From: JAXMCI01 sp046349435
Lineage (GTDB): Bacteria > Pseudomonadota > Alphaproteobacteria > Dongiales > Dongiaceae
Assembly: GCA_046349435.1 (NCBI GenBank)
Contig: JAXMCI010000010.1
Location: 62,001-126,000, forward strand
DNA: 64,000 nt
Direction: 5' to 3'
The notes beneath the pieces are model-generated. The model did not search any database. It saw only the letters and a program-made list of their open reading frames with translations, and had not been told where the DNA came from. Both the position numbers and the translations under genes were made by a program. Within the stretch, counting starts at the first letter, position 1; every line of letters begins with the position of its first letter. Positions 1 to 8,947 of the stretch are shown here, one piece after another.

Positions 1-1019
1 TAGAGGCTGAACAGCCAGGACATCGCCTGTTGCCCGATGCGGCCCTCGACGGCCGCCTCGGCCCGCGGCCGGCGCCAGATCGCCTCCAGGCCGATGCCGA
101 CCCAGATCAGGGCGAGCGGGTAGGCGATCAGCCGCCGCACCGGCGGATCGACCCCGAGGGCGACGAAAAGCTGCAGGGTGACATAGCAGAAGGCGAGCCA
201 GCCGACGACGATGGCCAGCCGGAGGTACCAGAAGCGCGCCGCCGCGTCGCTCATCGGCAGCATGCGGAACCGCTCGACGTTGCGGAAGGCGGTGCCGCCC
301 GCCGGCGCGAAGAGGAAGCGGCCGAGCACCTGGCCGAGCCGCAGCGCGAGGAAGGCGAGGAGATAGCCGAGCACGATCTCGCGCAGCATCGGCGGCCAGT
401 CGAGCAGCAGGAACGCGCCGATGCTGCCGAGCGCGAACACCAGCACCAGGGCGACGCCGAAGGCGAATCGGGTCAGCACCAGCCGGACCCGGTCGCGCAC
501 GGTCTCCATCGGGCGCTCACTGATCCACGCCCGCAGGCCGCGGGTGAGCCGCCAGAAGACCCATTCCGCGCCGAACCCCAGCACCACGAAGCCGAGGACG
601 AGCAGGACGATGCTGACGACGCCGCGGCCGGCGAGCTCGTCGCCGAGCCGCGTCCCGACGCGGGCAAGCTCGGCGGGGACCATGGGCAGCGCCGCGGCGA
701 GCTGGCCGAAATGCTGCTTCAGCTGGTCCAGCCGGGAGGCGGTCAGGCCCGACAGATCGGCCTCGATCGCCGTCGCCGAGGGCCGCGGCGCCGGCGCAGG
801 GGCGGCCGCGCTCCGCTGCTGCTCGAGCCAGCCGCGCACCTGGGGGTCGTCGAGCAGCTGGAGCAGCTCGCGAACCTGCGCCGGCGGCTCGGCCGGCACC
901 GCCTTGACCTCAGCCGCCCCGGCCGCCCCGGGGGCGAGCGCAGGCAGCAATGCGATCAGAGAAAGCAGCGCCAGCAGAACGGCGCGCAGGCGATGTGGCG
1001 CTGGCCACGCCTCGGTCAT
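1..1019 (-). CDS. MscS-family mechanosensitive ion channel (N-terminal part, runs off the window)
   Basis: About 339 residues are visible; the gene is cut by the left edge, so its C-terminus is missing. The ATG at 1019 is followed by a hydrophobic signal-like segment (about residues 10-35), an Ala/Pro-rich stretch, a short amphipathic region, and then several hydrophobic helices between about residues 130 and 330. This resembles large MscS-like channels that carry extra N-terminal helices before the channel core. These proteins release solutes during hypo-osmotic shock from the inner membrane. The diagnostic pore helix and beta domain lie outside the window, so the family name is inferred from layout and overall resemblance. 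The aquaporin gene follows upstream in the same orientation, an osmotic context. Confidence 0.6.
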   Translation of the reverse strand, partial: MTEAWPAPHRLRAVLLALLSLIALLPALAPGAAGAAEVKAVPAEPPAQVRELLQLLDDPQVRGWLEQQRSAAAPAPAPRPSATAIEADLSGLTASRLDQLKQHFGQLAAALPMVPAELARVGTRLGDELAGRGVVSIVLLVLGFVVLGFGAEWVFWRLTRGLRAWISERPMETVRDRVRLVLTRFAFGVALVLVFALGSIGAFLLLDWPPMLREIVLGYLLAFLALRLGQVLGRFLFAPAGGTAFRNVERFRMLPMSDAAARFWYLRLAIVVGWLAFCYVTLQLFVALGVDPPVRRLIAYPLALIWVGIGLEAIWRRPRAEAAVEGRIGQQAMSWLFSL

Positions 1020-1135
1020 TGTCGATCCCCCGTCAGTGCCGCGGCCGGGAGCAGGTGCCCCTGGCCGCGGCGCCGACAGCATAGCCGGGATCGGCGGGTT
1101 GCGCCTTGCCCTTCGCCGCCAGCGGGCGGGCGGGG

Positions 1136-1900
1136 CTAGGCGCGCCCGCGCGAGGCGCGCCCTCCATTGCCGGAGATCTGCGCCTCGGGCGTCTCGTCGC
1201 GGGCGTGGATGGCGCGCGACAGGATCCCGGCGAGCACCGCGCCGGCGATCGGCGCGAGCCAGAACAGCCAGAGCTGGCTGATGTAGGCGCCGCCGGCGAA
1301 CAGCGCCGGGCCGAGGCTGCGTGCCGGGTTGACGGAGGTGTTCGTCACCGGGATCGAGATCAGGTGGATCAGCGTCAGCGCCAGGCCGATGGCGATCGGC
1401 GCGAAGCCGCTCGGCGCCCGGCCGTCCGTCGCGCCGAGGATGACGACCAGGAAGATGAACGTGCAGACGACCTCGCAGACCAGGCAGGCGAGCAGGCTGT
1501 ACTTGGTCGGGCTGAGCTCGCCATAGCCGTTGGAGGCGAAGCCGCCGACCTCGAAGCCGGGCTTGCCCGAGGCGATCAGGTAGAGGACCGCGGCGCCGAC
1601 GACCGCGCCGATCACCTGGGCGACGATGTAGGGGACGACATCGCCGGCCTTGAACCGGCCGCTCGCCCACAGGCCGATCGTCACCGCCGGATTGAAGTGC
1701 GCGCCGGAGACGTGGCCGACGGCATAGGCCATGGTCAGCACGGTAAGGCCGAAGGCGAGCGCTACGCCGGCGAAGCCGATGCCGAGCAGCGGGCCCTGGT
1801 CGAGATGCCAGGCGGCGGCGAGCACGGCGCTGCCGCAGCCCCCGAAGGTCAGCACGGCGGTGCCGAGGAATTCCGCGCTCAGGCGTTTGGTCATGGCCAT
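1136..1900 (-). CDS. aqpZ: Aquaporin Z, water channel
   Basis: A 254-residue MIP-family channel for passive water flow across the inner membrane. Both signature loops are present: HFNPAVT with NPA at residues 70-72 and SVNPARS with NPA at 191-193. The aromatic/arginine filter is that of a water-selective AqpZ: Phe50, His179, Thr188 and Arg194. Six membrane helices are evident, and long stretches match the E. coli AqpZ pattern, for example the block around GFAPIAIGLALTLIHL. The ATG at 1900 was chosen because a clear AAGGAGG ribosome site lies just upstream and because the family starts here; a longer open frame to 1981 adds a non-conserved leader. A short inverted repeat (about 1929-1946) lies upstream. 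Confidence 0.95.
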   Translation of the reverse strand: MAMTKRLSAEFLGTAVLTFGGCGSAVLAAAWHLDQGPLLGIGFAGVALAFGLTVLTMAYAVGHVSGAHFNPAVTIGLWASGRFKAGDVVPYIVAQVIGAVVGAAVLYLIASGKPGFEVGGFASNGYGELSPTKYSLLACLVCEVVCTFIFLVVILGATDGRAPSGFAPIAIGLALTLIHLISIPVTNTSVNPARSLGPALFAGGAYISQLWLFWLAPIAGAVLAGILSRAIHARDETPEAQISGNGGRASRGRA

Positions 1901-2043
1901 CTGTCCCCTCCTTCGGTCTTTGCGAAGGACTCCGCCGTGAAGGGCGGACCCCGAATGCTCGCTTACGTCCGGCCGGACCATACATCAATTGTTGCCCGGC
2001 GACGAGCCGAACCGATCTTCGATAAAATTTGGTTATCGCGGCA

Positions 2044-3303
2044 TCACCATGGCAGCAGCCCGACGCCCCACAGCCAGAGGGCGGCGAGCGCCGTGGTCAG
2101 CAGAGTGATCGGGATGCCGGCCTTGGCGTGGTCGAGGAAGGGCAGCGACCAGCCGGAGGCGATGGCGCGCTCGGCGACGATCAGGTTGGCCAGGCTGCCG
2201 GTCAGCAGCAGGTTGCCGGCCAGCGTCGAGAGCAGGGCCAGCCCGTAGAGGGCGGCGGCCGGCGCGTCGGGCCAGAGCTGCAGCAGCAGGATCACCGCCG
2301 GCACGTTGCCGATCGAGTTGCTGGCGACGAGCATCGCCGGCACCATCACCGACAGGCGGTCGGGCAGCCAGCCGCCCGCCGCGAGGTCGCGGAACACCTG
2401 CTGGGTGGCCGGCATCTCGGCGACCGCGCCGGTCACCACGAACAGGCCGCTGAACAGGATCAGCAGGCTCCAGTCGACGCTGCCGAGCAGCTTGCGGCTG
2501 GTGATGCGCCGGCTGACCAGCAGGGCGGCGGCGATGGCCAGCGCCGCCACGTCGCGCGGCAGCGCGGTGGCGAAGGCGATCAGCAGCGCGGCGGCGGCGA
2601 TCAGCGCCTTGGTCAGCACCGGGCGGTCGATGCGGACGCTGGCCGCCGCCTCGGGGGCCCGGTGGCTCTCGGGCAGAGACCAGCGGCCGCGCCACAGCGC
2701 CATCACCACGCCCTGCACCACCGCCAGGCCGATCAGGGAGGGCACGCCGCAGGCCCAGAGAAAGTAGATGAAGTCGAGGTGGCCCTTCTGCGCGATCAGG
2801 ATGTTCTGCGGGTTGCCGATCATGGTGGCGGCCGAGCCGACGTTGCAGGCGGCGGCGAGCGCGATCAGGAACGGCAGGGGATTGAGCCGGCGCGCCGCCA
2901 GGCCGGCGCAGAGCAGCGGCGTCACCGCGAAGGCGACGATGTCGTTGGCGAGCACCGCCGAGAGCAGGCCGCCCGCCAGGATGGTGACCGCCAGCAGCCG
3001 GCCGGGCCCGCCGCGCGCCCGGGTGATGCGCGCCGCGCAGGCGTCGTAGAAGCCCGACGCGGCGAACTGCGCCGACAGCACCATCAGCCCGAACAGCAGG
3101 GCCAGCGTCGGCAGGTCGACCCAGCGCGCCGCCTGCGGCAGGTCGAGCCCCCGGGCGAAGATGACGATGACGGCGGCGATCACCGCGATCGCCGGCCGGT
3201 CGGTGCGCAGCCCCGGCACGCGCCCCAGCGCCATGCCGAGATAGGTCGCCGCGAAGACGGCCAGGATCAGGCCGTCGGCAGCCCCGCCGCCGAGGCTCGG
3301 CAC
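2044..3303 (-). CDS. SLC13/ArsB-type anion permease
   Basis: A 419-residue integral membrane protein of the ion-transporter superfamily that includes ArsB, NhaD, CitM and the SLC13 carriers. About eleven hydrophobic helices are visible. Family-like features include the loop with SNSIGNVPAVILL in the second half and the paired LANDIVAFAVTPLL and IGNPQNILIA motifs in the first half, which are the two pseudo-symmetric substrate-binding loops. Such carriers move dicarboxylates, sulfate, arsenite or sodium/protons, and the sequence alone does not tell which. It diverges from the cysD-cysNC sulfate-activation genes, so sulfate uptake is a reasonable but unproven idea. The start is a GTG without an obvious ribosome site. 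Confidence 0.75.
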   Translation of the reverse strand: MPSLGGGAADGLILAVFAATYLGMALGRVPGLRTDRPAIAVIAAVIVIFARGLDLPQAARWVDLPTLALLFGLMVLSAQFAASGFYDACAARITRARGGPGRLLAVTILAGGLLSAVLANDIVAFAVTPLLCAGLAARRLNPLPFLIALAAACNVGSAATMIGNPQNILIAQKGHLDFIYFLWACGVPSLIGLAVVQGVVMALWRGRWSLPESHRAPEAAASVRIDRPVLTKALIAAAALLIAFATALPRDVAALAIAAALLVSRRITSRKLLGSVDWSLLILFSGLFVVTGAVAEMPATQQVFRDLAAGGWLPDRLSVMVPAMLVASNSIGNVPAVILLLQLWPDAPAAALYGLALLSTLAGNLLLTGSLANLIVAERAIASGWSLPFLDHAKAGIPITLLTTALAALWLWGVGLLPW

Positions 3304-3438
3304 GGGCTAGGCGCGGGGACGCGGGCGAAGCGGCGCCGGAGCCCCCCGCGCGCCGCATCCGCTCAAGCTTGATTCCCAATCCCTTACAGGGTACACGGCG
3401 CTTCCCCCTACCCACCCCGGGACCGTTCCCCCGTGCCG

Positions 3439-4233
3439 ATGGATCATCTCGACCGCCTCGAATCGCAGAGTGTGTACATCCTGCGCGAGGCCTTCAACCG
3501 CATCGACCGGATCGCCATGCTCTGGTCGCTCGGCAAGGACAGCAACGTCATGGTCTGGCTGGCGCGCAAGGCCTTCTTCGGCCGCGTGCCCTTTCCGGTG
3601 ATGCATATCGACACCGGCAAGAAGTTCCCGGCGATGTACGAGTTCCGCGACCGCTATACCGGGATCTGGGGTCTCAACCTGCTGCGCGAGGAGTGCCCGC
3701 CGATCGAGGCGGTCGACCAGAGCCTGCCGCCGGCCGCCCGCTCGGCCGCGCGCAAGACCCTGGGGCTGCGCGACGCCATCGCCAAGCACGGCTTCACCGG
3801 CATCATCGCCGGCATCCGCCGCGACGAGGAGAGCGTGCGCGCCAAGGAGCGCGTCTTCAGCCCGCGCGGCGACACCGGCCAGTGGGACTTCCGCGACCAG
3901 CCGCCGGAGTTCTGGGACCAGTTCAACACCGACCTGCCGCCCGGCACCCACCTGCGGATCCACCCGCTGCTGCACTGGACCGAGCTCGACATCTGGCGCT
4001 ACATCCGGCGCGAGAACATCCCGATCGTGGATCTCTATTTCGCCCGCGAGGGCAAGCGCTACCGCTCGCTCGGCGACCACGACATCACCTCCCCGGTGGC
4101 GAGCGCCGCGGCGACCCTCGACGAGATCATCGAGGAGCTGGAGCAGACGCTGACCCCGGAGCGGGCCGGCCGGGCGATGGATCGCGAGACCGAGGACGCG
4201 TTCGAGCGGCTGCGCGCGGCGGGGTACATGTGA
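3439..4233 (+). CDS. cysD: Sulfate adenylyltransferase subunit 2 (CysD)
   Basis: The 264-residue small subunit of ATP sulfurylase, which makes adenosine 5'-phosphosulfate from ATP and sulfate in the cytoplasm. It belongs to the PP-loop family: the ATP-binding motif SLGKDS lies at residues 30-35, followed by the conserved HIDTGKKFPAMYEFRDR block, the arginine-rich IRRDEESVRAKERVFSP segment, and the HPLLHWTELDIWRYI motif near residue 180. It is shorter than the 302-residue E. coli enzyme, as in the short CysD clade. ATG at 3439 is preferred over a GTG six bases upstream. Its TGA overlaps the ATG of cysNC (ATGA), so the two subunits are translationally coupled. Confidence 0.95.
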   Translation: MDHLDRLESQSVYILREAFNRIDRIAMLWSLGKDSNVMVWLARKAFFGRVPFPVMHIDTGKKFPAMYEFRDRYTGIWGLNLLREECPPIEAVDQSLPPAARSAARKTLGLRDAIAKHGFTGIIAGIRRDEESVRAKERVFSPRGDTGQWDFRDQPPEFWDQFNTDLPPGTHLRIHPLLHWTELDIWRYIRRENIPIVDLYFAREGKRYRSLGDHDITSPVASAAATLDEIIEELEQTLTPERAGRAMDRETEDAFERLRAAGYM

Positions 4234-6155
4234 TGAAGGACGCGACGCAGCGGGGCGGCCGCCCCGACCCGGCGAGCGACGAGCAGCTGCGCATCGTCAT
4301 CGTCGGCCATGTCGATCACGGCAAGTCGACCCTGGTCGGCCGCATGCTGCACGACAGCGGCTCGCTGCCGGAGGGCAAGCTCGAGGCCATCCAGGCGATG
4401 TCCGAGCGCCGCGGCATGCCGTTCGAGTGGGCCTTCCTGATGGACGCGTTCCAGTCGGAGCGCGACCAGGGCATCACCATCGACACCGCCCAGATCTGGT
4501 TCCACACGGCGCAGCGCCACTATGTGGTGATCGACGCGCCGGGGCACCGCGAGTTCATCAAGAACATGGTGACCGGCGCCGCCGCGGCCGACGCGGCGCT
4601 GCTGCTGATCGACGCGGCGCACGGCGTCCAGGCGCAGTCGCGCCTGCACGGCTTCCTGCTGCAGCTGCTCGGCATCCGCCAGGTCGCCGTGGTGGTCAAC
4701 AAGATGGACCTGGTCGGCTGGGACGCGGCGCGCTTCGCCGAGATCCGCCGCGTCTATCGCGAGTATCTCGACCGGCTGGGCTTCGGCGACGTCGCCTTCA
4801 TCCCGGTCTCCGCCCGCGACGGCGACAACATCGCCCGGGCCTCCGCGGCGATGGGCTGGTATGTCGGCCCGACGCTGCTCGAGGCGCTCGACCGCTTCCG
4901 CGCGCCGGTGCCCGACACCGACCTGCCGCTGCGCCTGCCCATCCAGGACGTCTACAAGTTCGACGACCGCCGCATCCTGGTCGGCCGCATCGAGAGCGGC
5001 CGCCTCGCGGTCGGCGACCGGCTGCTCTTCTCGCCGAGCAACAAGGTGGCGCGCGTCGCGACCATCGAGGCCTGGGCGGCCGACCCGCCGGAGAGCGCGG
5101 ATGCCGGCCAGGCGGTGGGCTTCACGCTCGACGAGCAGATCTTCGTCGAGCGCGGCGAGCTCGCCAGCTCCGAGGAGGACCCGCCGGTCGAGACCACGGT
5201 GTTCCGCGGCCGGCTGTTCTGGCTCGGCCGCGAGCCGCTCGCCGTCGGCGCCGAGTACCGGCTGCGCCTCGCCACCCGCGAGGTGCCGGTGCGCGTGCAG
5301 CGCATCGAGCGGCTGTTCCAGGTCGACGACCTCTCGGTCGTCGAGGATGCCGAGCAGCTGCCGCGCCACGGCGTCGCGGACGTCATCCTGCGCTCGCGCG
5401 CCATGCTGGCGCTCGACGAGGGCACCCGGCTCGCCCGCACCGGCCGCTTCGTGCTGACCGACGGCCACAATATCGTCGCCGGCGGCCAGATCGACATGGA
5501 GGGCTATCCCGACCAGCGCATGGCGGTCACCGTGCGCTCCAGCAACCTGCACAGCGTCGAGCATCGGGTCTCGGCGATGGCCCGCACCCTGCGCAACGGC
5601 CATCGCGGCGGCGTGCTGTGGTTCACCGGGCTGTCCGGCGCCGGCAAGTCGACGCTGGCCATGGCGGTCGAGCAGGCGCTGTTCCGCCGCGGCTACCACG
5701 TCTACGTGCTCGACGGCGACAACGTCCGGCAGGGGCTCAACGCCAATCTCGGCTTCTCGCCGGAGGACCGCGCCGAGAACATCCGCCGGGTCGGCGAGGT
5801 GGCGGCACTGTTCGCCGATGCCGGGATGATCGCCATCACCGCCTTCATCTCGCCCTATCGCGCCGACCGCCAGCGGGCCCGCGACGCGGCGCGCGGCGCC
5901 TTCCACGAGATCTACATCGAGGCCGACCTCGCGACCTGCGAGCTGCGCGATCCCAAGGGGCTCTATCGCAAGGCCCGGCGCGGCGAGATCGGCGAGTTCA
6001 CCGGCATCTCGGCGCCCTACGAGCCGCCCGAGGCGCCCGAGCTGGTGGTCGACACCGCGAGCGCCGACATCGCCAGCTGCGTCGAGCGCATCATCGCCTA
6101 CATCGAGCAGCAGTTCGCCGTCACGGCCACAACCGTGAGTAGTGTGCGTTCCTGA
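4233..6155 (+). CDS. cysNC: Fused sulfate adenylyltransferase subunit 1 / adenylylsulfate kinase (CysN-CysC)
   Basis: A 640-residue bifunctional enzyme. Residues 1 to about 445 are the CysN GTPase that drives ATP sulfurylase: G1 motif GHVDHGKST at 25-33, G3 DAPGHREF and G4 NKMDL, followed by two EF-Tu-like beta-barrel domains. From about residue 455 onward is APS kinase (CysC), with P-loop GLSGAGKST and the DGDNVRQGLN and FISPYRADR motifs; it phosphorylates APS to PAPS. Fusion of the two is common in alphaproteobacteria. It starts within the cysD stop codon. Alternatives are unlikely given the complete motif set. Confidence 0.97.
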   Translation: MKDATQRGGRPDPASDEQLRIVIVGHVDHGKSTLVGRMLHDSGSLPEGKLEAIQAMSERRGMPFEWAFLMDAFQSERDQGITIDTAQIWFHTAQRHYVVIDAPGHREFIKNMVTGAAAADAALLLIDAAHGVQAQSRLHGFLLQLLGIRQVAVVVNKMDLVGWDAARFAEIRRVYREYLDRLGFGDVAFIPVSARDGDNIARASAAMGWYVGPTLLEALDRFRAPVPDTDLPLRLPIQDVYKFDDRRILVGRIESGRLAVGDRLLFSPSNKVARVATIEAWAADPPESADAGQAVGFTLDEQIFVERGELASSEEDPPVETTVFRGRLFWLGREPLAVGAEYRLRLATREVPVRVQRIERLFQVDDLSVVEDAEQLPRHGVADVILRSRAMLALDEGTRLARTGRFVLTDGHNIVAGGQIDMEGYPDQRMAVTVRSSNLHSVEHRVSAMARTLRNGHRGGVLWFTGLSGAGKSTLAMAVEQALFRRGYHVYVLDGDNVRQGLNANLGFSPEDRAENIRRVGEVAALFADAGMIAITAFISPYRADRQRARDAARGAFHEIYIEADLATCELRDPKGLYRKARRGEIGEFTGISAPYEPPEAPELVVDTASADIASCVERIIAYIEQQFAVTATTVSSVRS

Positions 6156-6409
6156 GTCGCGCACGGCGCCGCCCGCCAGATTGCGCTTGCATTGGGCGGC
6201 GCCCACCTAGTACCGTCCCGGGTGTCATCCGCAGGATAAACGAGGCCGCGGAAAGTACCGTTATTGCAGCGTGTTGTGGTGTCAGGGCACCACGAGCGGC
6301 TGCCGGGCACAGGGGGTGGTTCGCGATCCTCCCGCAAGGGCGGTCCGCGGGCAATGACTCGAAGCAGCTGTCGCGTCGTTCGGCGCTTGCATAGGGGAAC
6401 CCACGAACG

Positions 6410-8215
6410 ATGGCCATCGCTGGTATGGGGGGACGTTTCCGCGCTTTGACCGAGCGGATCTTTCCGCCGCGCGACCTCATCCTCCGGACCAACCATCGGA
6501 TCAAGTACATCACCCTGTCGCCGCGCCTCCAGGCGGCGACCGCCGGCGTCCTGCTGCTGGCCGGCGCGTGGTTCGCCTTCACCACCGCCGAGACGATGCT
6601 GACCAACTACCGGCTCAGCCGCCTCGACGCCGAGCGCGAGCAGGCGAAGAGCGCCTACGTCGCCCTGCTCGGCGAGCTGGCGAATTACTATCAGCAGTTC
6701 GGAACGCTCACCAAGAGCATGCAGCAGAACCAGAAAGTGATGCTGGGCATGCTCTCGCAGGACGGGTCGGCGCCGCTTCGCGACAAGGCCAAGGCCTTCG
6801 AATCCGGGCTGAAGGACATGGCCAGCCTGAACCAGACGCTGACCGGCGACATCGCCGACCTGAAGGAGCGGCTGGGCGCTTCGGAGAAGACGCTGACCGA
6901 CAACCTGGCGATGCTGCAGGAGCGGCTGAAGCTCTCCGAGGAGGAGCAGCACAGCATCGTGCAGTCGCGGCAGCGCATCAACGAGCAGCTCGCCGCCATC
7001 GAGGGCCAGGTGACCACCGCCCGCCAGGGCAGCTCGGCCATCGAGGGCACCGTCGCGGTGCTGCGCAACCGACTGTCCGACGCCGAGCGGGCCCAGATCG
7101 CCTCGGTCGCCGCCCAGCAGCAGCTGAGCCAGCAGATCGCCGGCCTCAACGAGCAGCTGCAGACGGTCCGCAGCAACAAGGGCCAGCTCCAGCAGCAGAT
7201 CGAGACGCTGTCGCAGCGGCTCGACAATGCCGGCGTCGACAAGGTCGAGCTCGAGCATCAGGTGGCGGTGCTGACCGGCACCCTGCAGACCATGACCCGG
7301 GTGAAGCAGCAGCTGGAAGGCCAGGTCGTCGGTCTCAATTCCGCCCTCGAGCAGACACAGGCCGGCACCGTGTACCTGTCGCAGCAGGTCACCGTCGCCC
7401 AGCAGGCGCTGGCGACGGTGATCGCCGAGCGCAACGCGATGCGCGTGGTGCAGCGCCAGCTGACCGACCGGGTGGCCGATCTCGAGATCCGGCTGGCCGC
7501 CATGCAGGCTTCGCAGAAGTCGCTGATGGCCAGCATCGGCGAGCGGACCAAGAGCAATGTCGGCGAGATGACCAAGATCATCGCCATGACCGGCCTCGAC
7601 GCCGACGACCTGCTGACCCGCCTCGGCCAGCAGCAGGCCGGCGCGGCGGGGGCGATCGACGGGGCGGTGGGCGGGCCGTTCGTGCCGGCGGCGCTGACCG
7701 TCGCCACGGGCGCGCCGGGGGAGGGCCGCACGCTGCTGGCCAGCGCCGAGGTCCTCGACGACCAGGTGGAGCGTTGGCAGCGGCTGCAGCTGGTGCTGCA
7801 CTCGCTGCCGCTCTCGACGCCGATCGATCACTTCTCCTTCGGCAGCCCGTTCGGCGTGCGCACCGACCCGTTCAACGGCCGGCCGGCGCTGCATGAGGGG
7901 CTCGACCTGCAGAGCGCGATCAAGACGCCGGTGCTCTCGACCGCGCCGGGTCAGGTGGTGTTCGCCGGCTTCTCGGGCGGCTATGGCCGCATGGTGGAGG
8001 TCGACCACGGGCTTGGCATCCACACCCGCTATGCCCATCTCTCGCAGATAGATGTCGAAGTCGGGGACATGGTGGACTATCGTCAGGAGGTCGGACTGCT
8101 CGGCAGCTCGGGGCGCAGCACCGGGCCGCACGTGCATTACGAGATCCGGGTCGACGGCCGGCCCTACGACCCGATGAACTTCATCAAAGCCGGCAAATAC
8201 ATGTTCAAGGGTTAG
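6410..8215 (+). CDS. Membrane-anchored coiled-coil M23 family metallopeptidase
   Basis: A 601-residue bitopic protein with a cytoplasmic N-terminus, a membrane segment at about residues 42-60, a long Gln/Glu/Leu-rich coiled coil (about 75-410) and a C-terminal LytM/M23 domain. The zinc ligands are intact: His495 and Asp499 in HEGLD, and His576 of the HVH motif (574-576). Enzymes of this family cut peptide cross-links in peptidoglycan; the coiled coil could position the domain in the periplasm. The bactofilin gene follows after 41 bases. This pairing is known from curved, helical and budding bacteria, where the bactofilin recruits the peptidase to set cell shape. ATG 6410 follows an AGGGGA ribosome-like site; ATG 6425 is an alternative. 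Confidence 0.9.
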   Translation: MAIAGMGGRFRALTERIFPPRDLILRTNHRIKYITLSPRLQAATAGVLLLAGAWFAFTTAETMLTNYRLSRLDAEREQAKSAYVALLGELANYYQQFGTLTKSMQQNQKVMLGMLSQDGSAPLRDKAKAFESGLKDMASLNQTLTGDIADLKERLGASEKTLTDNLAMLQERLKLSEEEQHSIVQSRQRINEQLAAIEGQVTTARQGSSAIEGTVAVLRNRLSDAERAQIASVAAQQQLSQQIAGLNEQLQTVRSNKGQLQQQIETLSQRLDNAGVDKVELEHQVAVLTGTLQTMTRVKQQLEGQVVGLNSALEQTQAGTVYLSQQVTVAQQALATVIAERNAMRVVQRQLTDRVADLEIRLAAMQASQKSLMASIGERTKSNVGEMTKIIAMTGLDADDLLTRLGQQQAGAAGAIDGAVGGPFVPAALTVATGAPGEGRTLLASAEVLDDQVERWQRLQLVLHSLPLSTPIDHFSFGSPFGVRTDPFNGRPALHEGLDLQSAIKTPVLSTAPGQVVFAGFSGGYGRMVEVDHGLGIHTRYAHLSQIDVEVGDMVDYRQEVGLLGSSGRSTGPHVHYEIRVDGRPYDPMNFIKAGKYMFKG

Positions 8216-8256
8216 CCATCATTCGCAGGACAGTCATCAGAGGGCGCGACGGAAGC

Positions 8257-8943
8257 ATGGCACCGCCTCCCGAAAATCCGAAGGTCTCCGCCAAGAACCT
8301 CGCGCCGACCATCATCAGCTCCGATCTGCGCATCAAGGGCGACGTGATCGGCAGCGGCGACATCCAGATCGACGGCATCGTCGAGGGGGACGTGCACAGC
8401 CGCAGCATCACGGTGGGCGAGGGCGCCGAGGTGCGCGGCTCGCTGTCGGCCGACACGGTGCGGGTCTACGGCACGGTCAGCGGCGGCACCATCAAGGCGA
8501 CGACGGTGACGCTCGCCAAGTCCGCCAAGGTCCATTCCGACATCGTGCACCAGACCATGGCGCTGGAAGCGGGCGCCTATCTCGAGGGCTCGATCAAGCG
8601 CATCGACGGCGTCGATCCGAAGATGGCGCTGGTCGGCAAGGACAAGCCGGCCGCGGCGCCGGCCGCACCGGCCGCGTTCACGCCGAGCCCGTCGCCGTTC
8701 GCGCTGCCCGGCGCCGGCCCGTCGCCCGTCATGACGTCGCCCATGATGCCGTCGCCGGTGATGCCGTCGCCGATCATGCCGACGCCGCTGGCCGCCGCCA
8801 CGCCGCTCTCCCCTGCGCCGCTGCCGCTGTCGCCGCTGGGCACCAGCTCGCTCAGTGGCGGTCCGAGCCCGACGCCGATCTCGCCCTCGCCGCTGCGCCC
8901 GACGCCGATCCTGCCGACCCCGGCGAGCCGCACCGGATCCTGA
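8257..8943 (+). CDS. Bactofilin with long proline-rich C-terminal tail
   Basis: A 228-residue polymer-forming cytoskeletal protein. Residues about 14-125 form the bactofilin beta-helix: repeated Gly/Val turns such as IKGDVIGSGDIQIDGIVEGD, SITVGEGAEVRGSLSAD and VRVYGTVSG. Bactofilins polymerise without nucleotide and act as membrane-associated scaffolds. The N-terminal leader is hydrophilic. From about residue 130 the protein is almost entirely Pro, Ser, Ala and Met, with a repeated MPSP-like unit, much longer than the short tails of most bactofilins. Cotranscription with the M23 peptidase just upstream implies a shared job in local peptidoglycan remodelling. It converges with the Na+/H+ antiporter gene, leaving only four bases between the stop codons. 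Confidence 0.92.
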   Translation: MAPPPENPKVSAKNLAPTIISSDLRIKGDVIGSGDIQIDGIVEGDVHSRSITVGEGAEVRGSLSADTVRVYGTVSGGTIKATTVTLAKSAKVHSDIVHQTMALEAGAYLEGSIKRIDGVDPKMALVGKDKPAAAPAAPAAFTPSPSPFALPGAGPSPVMTSPMMPSPVMPSPIMPTPLAAATPLSPAPLPLSPLGTSSLSGGPSPTPISPSPLRPTPILPTPASRTGS

Positions 8944-8947
8944 GCGC

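Noticed and set aside
1929..1946. TCCGCC/GGCGGA hairpin upstream of aqpZ
   Set aside because: A six-base stem without a T-run in GC-rich DNA is expected by chance, so it was not called a terminator.
1957..1975. GCTTACG half-site upstream of aqpZ resembling the KdpE repeat
   Set aside because: Only one half-site is present, in the opposite orientation, without the four-base-spaced partner.
2029..3372. Plus-strand open frame of 447 codons opposite the anion permease
   Set aside because: The protein is Gln/Arg/Gly/Ala-rich without motifs; the minus strand carries a complete membrane transporter. It is a GC-driven antisense frame.
4059..6206. Minus-strand open frame of 715 codons opposite cysNC
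   Set aside because: Antisense shadow of a fully conserved CysN-CysC gene, with no recognisable domain.
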